In this document: positions 11,516 to 25,332 of the stretch, in pieces
How positions within the stretch are numbered: position 1 is the stretch's first letter
Layout: each line of letters starts with the position of its first letter
Source of the DNA: Dryas octopetala
Taxonomy: Eukaryota; Streptophyta; Magnoliopsida; Rosales; Rosaceae
Direction: 5' to 3'
Assembly (NCBI GenBank): GCA_963921425.1
Contig: OY992837.1
Span: 1,957,896 to 2,021,895, forward strand
Length of the DNA stretch: 64,000 nucleotides
Notes under the pieces: generated by a model
What the model saw: the letters and a program-made list of their open reading frames with translations, nothing else
The model's database searches: none
Told to the model about the DNA's origin: nothing
Translations under genes and position numbers: made by a program

Positions 11516-13093
11516 AGCTGAGTTAATACCGGGGGAAGTGGGAACATAATTGTGGACTGTTGGACGCCACTTCCAATCCTACCCCGTGGGAGTCTTATTG
11601 TTACTAGATAAAAGTGAATTAATCAACCCCAGCTTCTTCTCACACAGTGTAATTGTCTCATTAGAAGTGCAGGGGTACAAACAATTTTTCGTTTTATAAT
11701 CCCATTTATGTTTTTTTTTTTCCATCTTTAGAAGATATTGATTTTTTTGTTCATGTTCAATTTGTTGGATGGTGAATTGGTGAGAGACACTGCCTCTATT
11801 CTGTATATTTTCGTCTTGATTCTTTTTCCAAATTTGTGGTGTTGGAAACTTACTGTTTAGAATAGTAAAACGATTTAATAAATCATCAAGAGCCTCATCC
11901 GTCTGCTGTGTTATTGCTTTTGATTTTTCATTCTTTTTTGGTTGTCAGCTTTTGATTTTCGGAATAACTTCTTGAGGTAGATGACCTCTTAGTGCAAGGG
12001 ATTGGCACTTTCAATAGCTTATTGATCGAATCTATACTAAATACTATAATCAAGGAAAACAACTTTTTGTCAACCGTTTATAAAAATTCTCAAGAATTGT
12101 CTTGGTACTTTTAGCAATTAGAAATTTAGAATGATGAATTTTAGAATTAAGGATATTTTGATAATTTCATCTAATTCATCACATTCATATTAAACTTACT
12201 TACCTCATATTTTTTTTCTAACATCTGTTTCACTCTTCTTCTTCTTTTTCAAAGTTTTGGAAATACCCTTTATTAGAAAATAATCACAATAATTTAATTT
12301 AATTGAAAAAGGACAAAACACTAAATTAAATAACATTAAAAGAAAGGCAAAAACTTTTTGTAACAAACACATTTTATTCTTTAGTGCACAGTATAAAATG
12401 GGCACAATTTGGGTATTTAACTTTGAGTATCACCTTATGTTCATTACTAATCACATGAGCTCATAATGAGGTCCATCATAAGAGAAAAGATGGTAGACTT
12501 CATCACAAGCTCATGTAATTGGTGATAAGTACGAGATTGATACTCAAAATTGAGTATCCAAGTATTTTTCATATAAAATTACTACTAATATGCGCGGGAA
12601 GACTTATTAAGAAACTAAATTTTCTTTATATATACATTACGTGTACCGAACTACTAGCATTATTATTTAAAAAACCGTTAGGCATATACTAGCGTTACAC
12701 CCGATTTTTTATAAACAACTTCCATAATGTTTAAAAGAAAATAAAGAATAACATAATCATTTTGAAATTATCTGATTTCTTTAGCATTATTTAAGAAAAT
12801 CCTTGATTTTGTATTGCTTAGCAAAGGGGGAAAAAATCAGACCAAAAAAAGCAAAGAGGGACAAAAAAAAAAACGAAAGGAAAAAGAAAGGAGAAGAAAA
12901 AAGCTGAGGTTCTAGGGGGAAAAAGACCGAGGAAAGTTGATAGGTTGTATTGCCTAATGTTAAACCGCCACTAAACACAGCATCCTCTCTCTCTCTCTGC
13001 TCTGTTCTGTGAAACCCTCAATAATCTCATTTCTTTCTTCTCTGAAAACCCAAAAAAAGCTTGGCTACAACCATAGAAACCAGTGAGTAAGCA
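11516..13093. other. Intergenic: CDK 3' UTR, foldback element, HASTY promoter
   Basis: No gene is seen apart from UTRs. It holds the likely CDK 3' UTR (to about 11.85 kb), AT-rich DNA, a foldback at 12409-12561 (separate entry) and the HASTY promoter with a CT repeat (12985-13000) in the probable leader. Confidence 0.6.
12409..12561. repeat. Foldback (inverted repeat) element, about 153 bp
   Basis: The left arm 12409-12461 (starts TTGGGTATTTAAC, ends TCACATGAGCT) is the approximate reverse complement of the right arm 12508-12561 (AGCTCATGTAATTGG ... GAGTATCCAA), with a 46-nt centre. Several mismatches suggest an old MITE. No clear target-site duplication was found. Confidence 0.6.
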
Positions 13094-16000
13094 ATGGAAG
13101 AGGGAAACAATAGCAGCAACGTGGCTAGCAACGTGGCCCAAGCCATTGCAGTAGCTCTCGACTGGAGCTCTACTCCAGACGCTCGCAAAGCAGCCGTCGC
13201 TTTCCTTGAATCCGTATTTCCTCTCTCTCTTTAATAACTTTACCTTGTGGTCACTCTCTCAGTGCTTTGTTAGAATAAGTTAACTTTGTGATCGTTTTGG
13301 CTCTGTTGGGGTATTGGAAATGTTGGTATTTGTAATTTGGCTGGCTTTTGCGAACGATATTGGTTTATTGTGCTTGTGGGGTTTTTAAATTTATATGAAG
13401 TTTGTGATTTTGAGAATTTTAAATGCGATTTTTATTTTCGAAGTGGTTGGGATATGTTTCTGTTTTAAATTATGTGTTTGGCAGTGTTTAGTGTTTCGAT
13501 TGAGTTAAAGGGATTGTGAATTAGTGATTGAATTACTGTGTTATACAGATTGGAGTGGTACTGTATGCCATTATTTTTCTTTAATTTTCTGTATAACACT
13601 TCAAATGGTGAGTTTTCTTTTTCTTTTAAAAAATATGGGGATTTTGATTTTATAAATATGCATTTCCCAGCGGTGATTAATAATTTGATTAAAGTTCGAG
13701 AGCAGTACTAGCATTTGACTGGTAGAATCTTCAGAACTTAAGATCGAAGTTTACTCTTTTATTGGTCTAAATTGGCTCAATTTTGAGCACTAATGTGTGC
13801 ATTGCAAAATATAGGGTATCTTGGGAGATATTGTAGAACATGTTACTTTCTCTTCTTTTTTTTTTTTTTTTTTTAATCTGAGATAATTTTGAAAATCAAA
13901 GAATATGCCACCATACTAGGAAGTTTGGTTTTGAAAAATAGAAATACCATTGATCGAATCACATGATTTTCTCTTGTATAGCTTCATGAAATTTAAAAAA
14001 TTCTATAGAATTTCCAGTATACAGAGTTTATTGGATGATCTCATTGTTTTACTGTGGGGTATGTTAACTTTTGTAATTTATAAAGGTTGAACTCTAAGGT
14101 TATGATGTCATGCAATCTATTGATTGGTTTAAGCAGCTGTATCTACCTGTTATTATTTTCCATTGTTGATCATTACCTTCTGTTCACTATATCCAGGTTA
14201 AAGCTGGAGATGTACGGGTTTTGGCAAACACATCATTCCTTCTGGTGAAAAAGGATTGGTCTTCCGAAATTCGGTTGCATGCATTTAAAATGTTACAGGT
14301 TTATGCTCATATGAATGGTCTTTATATAGCCTTTTATTTGATTTATTAGTATCTTTCTGTTTCCACATGACCCAAAGGCCATTGTTGGGGTTTTATATCG
14401 GAAAGTACAAGGTTCAGTTGACTAGGAATTAAAACTTAATCGTTTCAATTATTCTTTTTGTTTTGTTTAATAATGTATGAGATTTATCATGTTATGTAGC
14501 TATTTAAGTGGTCTAGTTGGACTGTTGGAGATGGCAATTAGTTGGTTTGATAATAAGATCTATGATCAAGTTGTCTCAATTGTGGGACTAAATTCCTTTA
14601 ACTGCCAACTGCCTTTGGTAATGTAAATTAATTTGAACTTGATTTCATATTTCAAGTTTTGTTCCCACCTGATTGGCATCATAATAAAGGAAGAAGGGCA
14701 ATGTTCATGTAGTTTCTACTAAAGAAAAGGTTGAAGCTTTACAAAGAGAGATATAATTTCAATTCCCTCCCAAAATCTCAGTTTGATGTTAATGTGCTTG
14801 CGACAAAGATCACCAAAATAGGTTTTCATTCTCCCCCCTGCTAGTAGTCAAATGGTACGATTGCCCTTTTTAAATCTACCTGAAAATTAGCATCTAATTA
14901 TATAACCATGTAAAGTTCTGTGATAATTGAGTGGCGTCACCAGAATAGACATATATTTGTGCAGCATTTGGTTCGGTTGCGGTGGGAGGAATTAAGCCCT
15001 ACAGAACGTAGAAATTTTGCAAATGTCACTGTTGATATAATGTCCGATATTGCAAATCCTAGCGAGGAGTGGGCTTTGAAAAGTCAGACAGCAGCCCTTG
15101 TTGCAGAGGTTTATGCAGCATTCCTCTTGACTTTGTTTAAACTGCCAAGCTTATATTTATGCTGTAATACTGACTTGTTTTCCTCTGTTATAGATAGTTA
15201 GAAGAGAAGGACTAAATCTATGGCAAGAACTGCTTCCAACTCTGGTTTCCTTATCTGGCAAGGGTCCTATACAGGTAATATTCTTTCCCCTAGTTCAAAC
15301 TATATTTCATTCTAAAAATGCATAATGCAAATTACCTTGTTATTCAATCTTCTTTATGTTAGGCTGAGTTGGTCTCCATGATGCTGAGGTGGCTTCCTGA
15401 AGATATTACCGTTCACAATGAAGATTTGGAAGGTTTATCCAGAAATATGTCTTGTGCACGCTTCTTTTTTATGACTTGTGAATTGGGAGTGGAGTGCGTG
15501 TGTGCATTAGTGATGCTTTTTCTGTATTTAGATTGCTGCATGCCTTTGTCTGATTCTGAATGGTTAATACAGGTGATCGGAGAAGGCTATTGTTGCGTGG
15601 ACTGACCGAATCTTTACCAGAAATTTTGCCTCTATTATACACTGTAAGCCGGGTCCTTTACTTTTAATGGAAAATGCATATAATGGCATTATCATAATGG
15701 CTTGATTATGTGATGCAGTTGCTAGAGAGGCACTTTGGAGCTGCGTTTGGTGAAGCAGGAAATCAACAATTGGACCTTGCGAAACAGCATGTAGCTACAG
15801 TAACAGCTATTTTGAATGCTATAAATGCATATTCTGAATGGGCTCCTTTGCCTGATCTTGCTAAATATGGTATAATTAATGGGTATGGTATGCTTCTTTG
15901 AAGTTTTGACAGAGTCTGATTTGAAGCCTTTGGAAAGTGTCAGTTTCATATCCTCTCTCTCTCTCTCTCTGCCTGCCCAGGTGTGGTTTCTTACTTTCTT

Positions 16001-19000
16001 CACCTGACTTCCGTCTTCATGCTTGTGAGTTTTTCAAACTTGTTTCCCCAAGGTATGCACTATAGTATTTTCAATAGCTTGTTCAATGTTCTATAAAGTT
16101 CTAAAGCATTGTTTTCCCCCTTGTTAAGACATTTCATGACATTTGTGTGATTCTGAATTATGACATGCAGGAAGAGACCTATTGATACTTCTGTTCCTGA
16201 ATATGATTCTGCAATGAGTAATATCTTTCAGATATTGATGAATGTCTCCAAAGAATTTTTGAACAGATCTAGCCCAATTGCTGGGGTAATTGATGAAAGT
16301 GACATTGAGTTTGCGGAATATATATGTGAAAGTATGGTGTCTTTGGGTTCTACAAACTTGCAATGTATTGCTGGTGATAGCACCATACTACCTCTTTATT
16401 TGCAACAGGTAACTAGAACATCAGGGTATGTTTGTTGATGTATACATATATATGAAGAATGTGTGTGAAAGCTGTTAGGGGGAACGTACCTCATGTCATG
16501 GAACTTTTTTTTTTTTTTTTCGTTATTGAACATTTGCAAGTAATGGATATTGAAATACAATGCAATATAAGTATATAACTTATTTTATTTTTTCAGATGC
16601 TTGGGTTTTTTCAACATTTTAAGCTAGCTCTTCATTTTCAATCTCTCCATTTTTGGCTGGTACGAATACAATATTCCATGTTATTGTTATAATGTGTCAA
16701 TAATTGAGGCTATGCCATATGTGATCATCTTTGTACGCTTGTTTAGGGACTAATGAGAGACTTGATATCAAGGACGAAGGCTGTTGCACACTCAGCTGGA
16801 GATGGTCCTGCTGTCAAAGTTATGAGCTTTTGTTCTGACCCAGTTGATAATGAAAAGAGGAAGATCTTAAGTTTTGTGAACGATGACATATGTAGTGCAA
16901 TTCTGGATGTATCCTTCCAACACATGCTCAAGAGAGAAAAGGTTAATGGAACAACATTTTGTTTGGGTCCATTAGAGTTATGGAGTGATGATATTGAGGG
17001 CAAGGGAAATTTTGGCCAGTATCGTTCAAAGCTGGTAAGTAATTCATAGATATGAATTTGGATATCTTTGTTTTCTGCATCTTAGCTTAGATTAGGCTTC
17101 TTCTGATTCAGAAAGCATTAAAGTTCGTACGACATGTATGATGTCTTTGGAGTAGGCTTCTATTAAATCCATGTGCAGACATATGGATGGATGGCCCCCT
17201 TCCTTGATTGTGTTAGTAACTGCCGCTCAGATTAGAGGAGCTGTGCAATAACCCTGAAATCTAGCTCATCTTTTTCTTCATATTAAACATTTATGTTCTC
17301 TTGCATCATATAGAGATTTCTTTCTCTGCTCTGGTTTATAATAGTATTGGCCAGGTGATATTGGGATGAGATTATTTTACGACTCTTTTTAGCAGAGGTT
17401 ATAAGAATAACCAGTTTGCCTTCCTTGACCTGTATTTTTCAAAAGTATGTCCCACTGATGCATGGTCTTAATGCAGTTAGAACTGATCAAGTTTGTCACT
17501 TCATACAAGCCTCTTATAGCTGGTGCTAAGGTTTGTGAAAGAATCGATACAATCATCAAAAGCCTCTTGCTGTCTCCAATGCCTTCTCAGGTTCGGTTAG
17601 AAGCACTTTTCTCGATTTGATTTGATGTCTTTGGAGTTGCCAGTATCTCTTGCATTGATGGTTCTTATGTCCATCTTCTGTCTAATTCCAGGATTTAGCT
17701 GTGATGGAAAGCATGCAGTCGGCTTTAGAAATTGTAGTAAGCACTATTTTCGATGGATCAAATGAAATTGGTGGGAGTTGTTCTGAAGTTCAACTGGGAG
17801 TGTGCAGAATATTTGAAGGTTTATTTGGAAGCTTCTTTATATGTTGCTAGAGGTTTAGATTTTTATATCTTGGGTTTCTAACACACCTGGTTACTTGACT
17901 TAAAGGTTTTCTCCAGCAACTTCTTTCTTTGAAGTGGACAGAGCCAGCCCTTGTAGAAGTACTTGGGCACTACTTGGATGCAATGGGTCCATTTTTAAAG
18001 TATTTCCCAGATGCAGCGGGCAGTGTCATCAATAAATTATTTGAGCTCCTAAATTCGCTTCCTTTTGTTGCTAAGGTTCGTTTCAATTATCTAATTGCAC
18101 TTTAATATTCATACTTTTTTTTGGAGAATCTTAAAAAGCATATTATTGTTTAGCAGGATCCATCTACAAATAGTGCACGATATGCAAGGTTGCAAATTTG
18201 TACATCATTTATTCGCATAGCCAAGACTTCTGACAAAAGTATTCTGCCTCACATGAAGGTGACTTTAGTTTCTTGGCACTTATGTTTGCCTGGTACTTGT
18301 GTATAAACAAGTATTGTTATACATTAAATATTATAATACGCTATTTAGTATGGAATAGACATAAAATTAAGTTAAAACACTTTGTGTAATTGGTTTATTG
18401 GAAATTGTAGGCATAGAATCTTTTATAAGATATATGTTGAATGGCCTATCTCTGCCATATCTCTGCCAAATCAACCTAACTGTTTCAAGAAGCATATCTG
18501 TCGTATCCATGCTGGGACCATGTCCCTTGCATGTAAACTTGCTTTCCTGCAGAATAATGTAGATCATTGTGTAACGTGGAAGAGAATTTGGGGGTAGGGG
18601 GAGGGTGGGAGGGAGGGGACGATATGTTATTGCAAAGCATTGTGGACATTTTGTCCTCTGTTTTGTATTGTATAATTTATCAATTTTAATAAAATCTTGG
18701 CGAATTATTATTATGCAATTTGGCAAATTATTATTATCCAAGAAATTCGAATTTTGAATGCTCCCCTTATTAATGATGTAAACATTCAAGGTTCACTTTG
18801 AGGGAAAAAAGTTGTCTATCAATACAAGCCCTACTGAGGAGACCCCATGAATTTAGTTCTGGAAAATATCATTCTGTTCATTCACCTTGTCATGTGATGT
18901 TTTATGTAGGGTATAGCTGACACCATGGCATTTTTGCAAAGAGAAGGTCGTTTACTTCGTGGTGAACATAATCTTCTAGGTGAAGCATTTCTTGTCATGG

Positions 19001-22000
19001 CTTCTGGTGCTGGGTAATGATTTTCTTACATGGGCCACTCTGTATTTTTGTTATCAAATGATTCTATTACTGAACATTTTAAAACTTGGTGCAGAATTCA
19101 GCAGCAGCAAGAAGTTTTGGCCTGGTTACTGGAACCCTTGGGCCAGCAATGGACACAGCTTGAGTGGCAAAATAATTATCTATCTGAACCAGCAGGTCTT
19201 GTTCGCTTGTGCTTTGAGACCCCAATTATGTGGTCAATTTTCCATACTATCACATTCTTTGAGAAGGCACTTAAGAGAAGTGGAACTAGAAAAGCCCATT
19301 TGAATTTACAAAACAACTCAACAGCAATTTCTACTCCCTTTCACCCCATGGCTTCTCATCTATCATGGATGCTTCCACCTCTTCCAAAAGTATGCATATT
19401 ATTCATGTTAAAGTTCCTCATTCGTATTCTTCTAAATGTGGTATATATTAGGCCATTTGCTTATGCAAATATGTTCACTATGACCACAACATGGTAATAG
19501 TTGCTCTATGTTGTTGCTCTGCAGCTGCTTCGCGCCGTACATTCCCTTTGGTCTCTATCTGTATCCCAAACACTACCTGGAGAGATTAAAGCTGCAATGA
19601 CCATGAGCGATGTTGAACAATTCAGTCTTCTTGGTGAAGGAAACCATAAGTTGTCCAAGGGTATATTAACCTCTGTTAATGGATCTCATCTCACCATGAG
19701 CAAGGAAGGATACACAGAGCCAAATGAATCAGACATACGAAATTGGTTGAAAGGCATCAGAGACAGTGGGTATGTATGACTGCATTTGAATTGGTTTGTA
19801 AGGGCTGGAATTTTTTCTTTGAAATACATCCTGGTAATATTTCTAATTTTCTCTACTTTTAATTTTTGTAATTTTTTTCCCTTTTTGGCCCTTAGTCATG
19901 GAAGAAAGGTAATATGTAAAAATAAAAATATAAAAAAATGGAGGAAAAGATTTTAAACCCAAGGAATACTATATTTCTTTTTTGGATAAGTTGAGAAACA
20001 CAAATAGCCTTAAATGAAAGCCCCAAATAGCCTTAAATAATAAGAACTAACTGTTTCCATACTTAACTGAAAATAAAGTAACTTTTCCATATCAAATATC
20101 TGGGGTACAGAAATTTATATGCTGGAGAGTGTCAAAACACTAAATTTATTTTTGCTTAAAAAATGCTAAGTATTCTCTGAACCTGTTTTTAGTTAAATTC
20201 CAAATATTGATGTTGGTGATTAACAAATAATCAATTTCATTTATATTGTAAAAATTTCAATTAGTTATTGCATAAAAGATTCATTTGTTTCATGTCGACA
20301 TTGGGTTTTCCTCTCTGGACAGCATGTTAATATTGCTAGAAGCTTATTTATGGAATGAAGTCCTACCTTGGGTGGAACCAGATGTTGTAGGAAAAAAATG
20401 CTATTGGTCATTTGTGATCTGTACTTTACTGGCAGGATATAATATTTAGATACTATATTTGTTAAAATACCTGTACGTGATGCATTGTTTAAGCTACTTG
20501 AACTTATAAATCCTTTAGCTAGCTTCTTTACCTGGTTCATCATCCATGTTTTTCATTTAGTGTTGATGCATTGTTTATAATTCTAGGTACAATGTACTGG
20601 GCTTGGCAACCACTGTTGGGGACTCATTTTACAAATGTTTGGATAGTGATTCTGTTGCTCTAGCTCTAGTGGAGAATATACAGTCAATGGAATTCAGGCA
20701 TATAAGGCTGCTTGTTCATTCAGTTTTGATTCCTTTGGTTAAATATTGCCCTGTGGATTTGTGGGAAGAATGGTTGGAAAAGCTGTTGCACCCGTTATTT
20801 CTACACTCCCAGCAGGCTCTTAGTTGCTCCTGGTCCAGTCTTCTACATGAAGGTAGAGCAAAGGTTCCAGATGCCCATGTGATACTTGCTGGGTCCGACT
20901 TAAAAGTTGAAGTGATGGAAGAAAAGCTACTTAGAGATCTAACTCGGGAGATTTGTTCGCTCCTTTCTGTTATAGCTTCTCCACAGCTAAATACGGGGCT
21001 TCCTTCCTTGGATCACTCTGGGCATGTCAACCGTGTTGACATGTCTTCCCTCAAAGATTTGGATGCATTTGCATCAAGTTCCATGGTTAGGTATGTGTGA
21101 GTTGACACTATTCCTTTCCCAAGTAGCTTTTTCTGTTCATCTGTAGGAGTACTTGTACAATCTTTTGAATTTTATTTTTCTCCACAAGTTCTTTTGTCTC
21201 AAAGTTGTGTTCCATTTACAGTTTCCTCTTGAAGCACAAAGGTCTTGCCCTTCCAGTGCTGCAGATATGCTTAGAAGCTTTTACATGGACAGATGGTGAA
21301 GCCATGACAAAAGTGTCTTCCTTTTGTACTGCTTTGGTTCTTCTAGCTATATCAACAAATAGCCTGGAACTCCAACAGTTTGTTTCTAAGGATCTATTTT
21401 CTGCAATTATCCAAGGTTTAGCCCTGGAATCAAATGCTATCATCAGCGCTGATTTGGTTGGTCTTTGTCGTGAAATATACATATATTTTTGTGATAGAGA
21501 TCCAGCTCCTAGGCAGGTTAGTTATGATCCCTTGTGCTATCCAATATCTTGGATAATGATTTTTAAGTAGATTATACTCTGATTAATGATTACCTTAATG
21601 GATGTGCTCTTTGGTTGTCTCAGGTTCTGCTCTCACTCCCTTGTATCAAACAGCATGATTTGCTTGCTTTTGAAGAAGCTTTGACAAAGACATCCAGTCC
21701 TAAAGAACAAAAACAACATATGAGAAGCTTGCTCTTATTAGGTACTGGAAACAAGTTAAAAGCGCTTGCTGCTCAGAAAAGCGTAAATGTCATAACAAAT
21801 GTATCAAGTAAGCACACTGACTTGATAATTATCTCATGCATTCTATTCCGTTTTCCAGCTTTTAAAAGAGCATTGTCTTCCAATTGGTTCTTAAGCTGAT
21901 TAGTTATGCAGCTTATGCTGTATATGAAATAACTATATTTTATAAAAAATAAAAAAGAATTCTTTGTTCATTTCATACATGCATTATTTAGGTTCAGCTT

Positions 22001-22214
22001 GATCTGTTTCTTTTTCTATTTGAAGAGGTGTTTTCTTTTTCTTTCTTTTTTTGTAAAAAATGTGCAATACTAAACTATGTGATAGCTAGTCAACTGGGTA
22101 TATATTTATTAGCCTGCTGTAATCATAATTTCAGCAAGGCCTCGCAGCACAGTCAACATTGCAGAAACCAGAGTGGATGAGGGGGATACTGTTGGACTAG
22201 CAGCCATATTATGA
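13094..22214 (+). CDS. HST: HASTY / exportin-5 orthologue (importin-beta family)
   Basis: Karyopherin of the importin-beta superfamily; in Arabidopsis HASTY acts in miRNA biogenesis, nuclear export and phase change. Exons: 13094-13213, 14197-14298, 14965-15108, 15194-15274, 15363-15432, 15573-15643, 15719-15882, 15981-16052, 16171-16408, 16597-16659, 16747-17034, 17477-17590, 17692-17818, 17906-18075, 18157-18258, 18910-19013, 19095-19389, 19525-19769, 20587-21090, 21222-21516, 21624-21807, 22135-22214. Spliced length is 3633 nt, giving 1210 aa against about 1202 in Arabidopsis. Recognised blocks, in order: SSEIRLHAFKMLQHLVRLRW (HEAT/Xpo1 N-terminal region), MLRWLPEDIT, LLERHFGAAFGEAG, AILDVSFQHMLKREKV, LDAMGPFLKYFPDA, EAFLVMASGAGIQQQQEVL, LQSMEFRHIRLL equivalent, KLLRDLTREI, EQKQHMRSLLLLGTGN. 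All junctions keep the frame and all introns are GT-AG. The C-terminal 25 residues after VITNVS differ from the Arabidopsis end as I recall it. Confidence 0.96.
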
Positions 22215-23584
22215 TGTACATGTGACATTTCTTGTACAAAAATGAGTTTAACTATAAAGAAGGAAACCTTGTTTGCGGAATTCGTTGAGGTAAAAGGTCT
22301 TTTTTATTGGCCACAGGTCTACAGAGCTTTTATATGGGGTCACTCGAATAGAAGAAGATTGATTGTTCAGAATTTCCATGGTACTATATTGTATCCTGCT
22401 TATATTGCCATGGAAACTAGGTTATCAAACTGGTATATTGCTTTGTATAGCACTTTACCAAAAAAATATATACTTTGGCATAGATGTTTCTTTTTCCTTT
22501 GGTAGATTAAACCTCACTTGGCAATTTATGCCATTTAAGTTTGCTAGTCAGAATCCTATAAATCAAAGCTCCTTGGATTTGAGATTTTTCTGAATTTCAG
22601 TTTACTTTTATTCTTCGTGCTTTTGTTTTAAGAGAGGAATTTAACCTTGGAATCTCATCCAACAAATTGGAGAGAAATATTACTAAACCAAATTGCCATC
22701 TCCCCCTCCAAACAGTTTGCAATTTGTAGAGTAGAGTATTAATGACACTGACACTTCCATACGCATGTCAACCTTGTTTTGAAACTGCGGAATAAGAGAA
22801 GAGAATAAAAAATAATGAACCAATCATAAGTATTTCACCGTTGATTAACAAGGTTGTTTTCAAACTCCAAAATAACAAAGGTCGATAATCAATCTATAAA
22901 ATGGCCAAATATATCGTCGTTTTCTCATTCGGACACAATTTTTTTAGAATAAACTTTGTTAAAACAGGTTTGTGGTCAACTTTTTTACTGAAGCAAGGAA
23001 ACTATCTTTCATTTCTCGTAGTTTATGTCTTTCTAAGTCTTTACTCTTTAGGTACCTTTTTTTTTTGGCCATTGAAGTCTTTGGGTACCTTGGATATCTC
23101 ATATATGTTATCTTGTGTACAGTACTCAACCCTGCTGTACCAACTACTCTTATAAATTCATAATGAACTCCAAGGGAAAAAGGGTGACACGCATTTGTTA
23201 GTTTGGGACCCATCATCAACACCTCCTTCATCATTGAATGGGTATGATTTGAAATATTAGCCAGTTTCAGTTTTGAATCGTAGCTGGACTGCTGGAGAGG
23301 AATGGCAGGTGAAAAGTGTTAGATGGAAAAAAAAAAAAAAAAAAAAAAAAAAGGGTAAAAAGGTCAAAACCAGAGGATATAGTCCAATGTGAACACTAGG
23401 TAGTAAGGTAAGGTTGCTTCTAGTACGTGTAACTTATTCTCTCTACAACCTTCTAAAACTTGTACAAGTTTCCACATAAATTAAGCACAGCTGCACAGGC
23501 AGATATCGTAGGCTTTGTTTAGTATGGTGGGTGTGGTGAGACTGGTGTTAAAGAAGGCGGTAGTAGAAGCGTAGCTAGCTTGCC
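22215..23584. other. Intergenic, no gene seen
   Basis: HASTY 3' UTR followed by AT-rich DNA. It includes a poly(A) tract at about 23327-23352. The last 150 bases probably hold the promoter and leader of the first Cys-rich gene. No coding frame or clear repeat is recognised. Confidence 0.5.
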
Positions 23585-23726
23585 ATGAGACCCGGACCAC
23601 CACCCGGCGGCCCTGGTCCACCTGGACCGGGATTGCCTGGTTTTTTCGGTGGCTTTTGTGACCTTATAGCCTCTTGGTATGTACATTTACAACTTTGTTT
23701 TTGTGATTTTATGAGCTTAGTTAGTA

Positions 23727-23790
<64 letters not shown>

Positions 23791-24408
23791 GGGATAGTTA
23801 TTATGGAAATTTCCTCCAGTTATTAAAAATCACTATTTTTTTCTTTGGGTCAGAATTAAAATCACATCTACTCTGTTGAAAATAAGGCATGCACATACCA
23901 TGTTCTAAAATGATAATTAAAGAAACATAATTAATGAGAACCATGATGCATGAATTTCATATATAGCTAGTTCTTTATATTATATTTCTCTTGTTCAACC
24001 AAAAAAAAAAACAAAATTCTCTTGTTGATTGATGATTTATATTGAAAACTAACAAACAATTTGTGTGAGTGAGTGAGTGAGACTCTATAAGCTAGTGTTT
24101 CCAAGGAAGTGGGCTGACCCATTTCTACATCATCATCTTCTTTGAAGCAAATTCTATGGATTTATTTGTTGTTCTGTTTATGCGAGTTTTGCAGTTTGAG
24201 TTTTGTGTGTTGCTGCTGGCTGTTACAAGACTGCTTTGGTGGCCCACCAGGGCCTCCTGGACCTCCTGGACCACCTGGACCTCCTATACCCCTTGGCCCA
24301 CCAGCGCCTCCTATACCCTTTGGCCCACCAGGGCCTCCTGGACCTCCTGGACCACCTGGACCTCCTGGACCACCTGGCGGACCTCCTGGCCCACCTGGAC
24401 CGCCATGA
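23585..24408 (+). CDS. Small Cys-rich protein with long Gly-Pro-Pro tail (cluster gene A)
   Basis: Two exons, 23585-23676 and 24195-24408, giving 101 aa. Exon 1 encodes a Pro/Gly-rich start ([16 protein letters not shown]) then [11 protein letters not shown]. The phase-2 intron splits a Cys codon (TG|T). Exon 2 continues with [16 protein letters not shown] and then about 54 residues made almost only of Gly-Pro-Pro-like triplets. The Cys core matches genes B and C position for position (S-C-x3[12 protein letters not shown]). It has no signal peptide; the short hydrophobic Cys-rich core recalls CYSTM modules (Cys-rich, membrane-associated, stress-related), but there that core lies at the extreme C-terminus. 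The function is unknown to me. The intron carries a (TC)n tract. The start is set by homology with B and C and by the exon 1 frame. Confidence 0.8.
23730..23787 (+). repeat. (TC)n microsatellite in intron of gene A
   Basis: An uninterrupted TC repeat of about 29 units within the single intron of the first Cys-rich gene. It is long and pure, so it should be length-polymorphic. Confidence 0.95.
24241..24366 (+). repeat. In-frame 45-bp direct repeat in the Gly-Pro-Pro tail
   Basis: The 45 bases at 24241-24285 recur without change at 24322-24366. The offset of 81 bases (27 codons) keeps the reading frame. Between the copies the triplets are altered ([12 protein letters not shown]). This shows recent in-frame expansion of the tail. 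Confidence 0.85.
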
Positions 24409-25332
24409 TCATGCAGGCAGGCTTGGGCCTTCGTCCTCCGTTTATCAGTTATATTGTATATGTAGTTTTTTATATCGACAAACTTTGGGTAAAAGAGAGT
24501 TGTAATCTCGTGGCATTCCCATTTTCAATTTGTCATCTCAATTTCTTTTGTCACATAAGATAATTATCTTAATACAACCATTTAGAGCTAGCTATTTACT
24601 TCCCTTTTATTTGTGGTTACTTATTACAATATCTATATACAAACAAACACACATGAATTTTCAATGAGATATAATAGACATACAAAATTCAAAAAATTAT
24701 TTTATGTAACGAACTAACGATAACAAGATAGAAGGTAAAGTCATTGGTGGTGTTGACCACACATGCTTACATTTTACTATTCCCTAATAAATGCCAACCG
24801 TGCCAGAAAATGCCATTATTATAAAATGAAATGAGTTCTACAATACCCAACAAAAAGACAAACTCAGAGTTAAGGAATCGATGATACCATTGGCAATGCC
24901 ACTATTAATGTTGTTTCCATGTCGAAATTGGATTTCACTGAGGTTTGTTGCAACTTGCAACCTCGATTTTATCGGGCACACATGAGAAATTTTACTAAAG
25001 ATTTACCGAGAGGATGGAAAGAGAGAGAGAGAGAGAGAGAGAACTCTTTTTTACTGATAACGTGCTTTAGATTTTAGAGACAAAAGAAAGTTGAAAGCAA
25101 TTAATGAGAGGAGAGAGAGGATAGATAAAGTTGTCAAATTGTTATTTTCTATGCATACTTTATTTAAATTGATAAAACTATTTTAATATATCAGATTTAT
25201 TATGAGCCATTGATGATGTTATGATCTAAATCATCTAATAGTTAAAAAATTGTGTTAAAAATTATGTCAAATTTGTAATGTCATGGATCCGCCCTACCTA
25301 TTATACGGCAGGACTTCATAAAAAAGACCCAA

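Noticed and set aside
22242..22505. 87-codon forward ORF after HASTY
   Set aside because: It lies in the HASTY 3' UTR and has no protein-like features.
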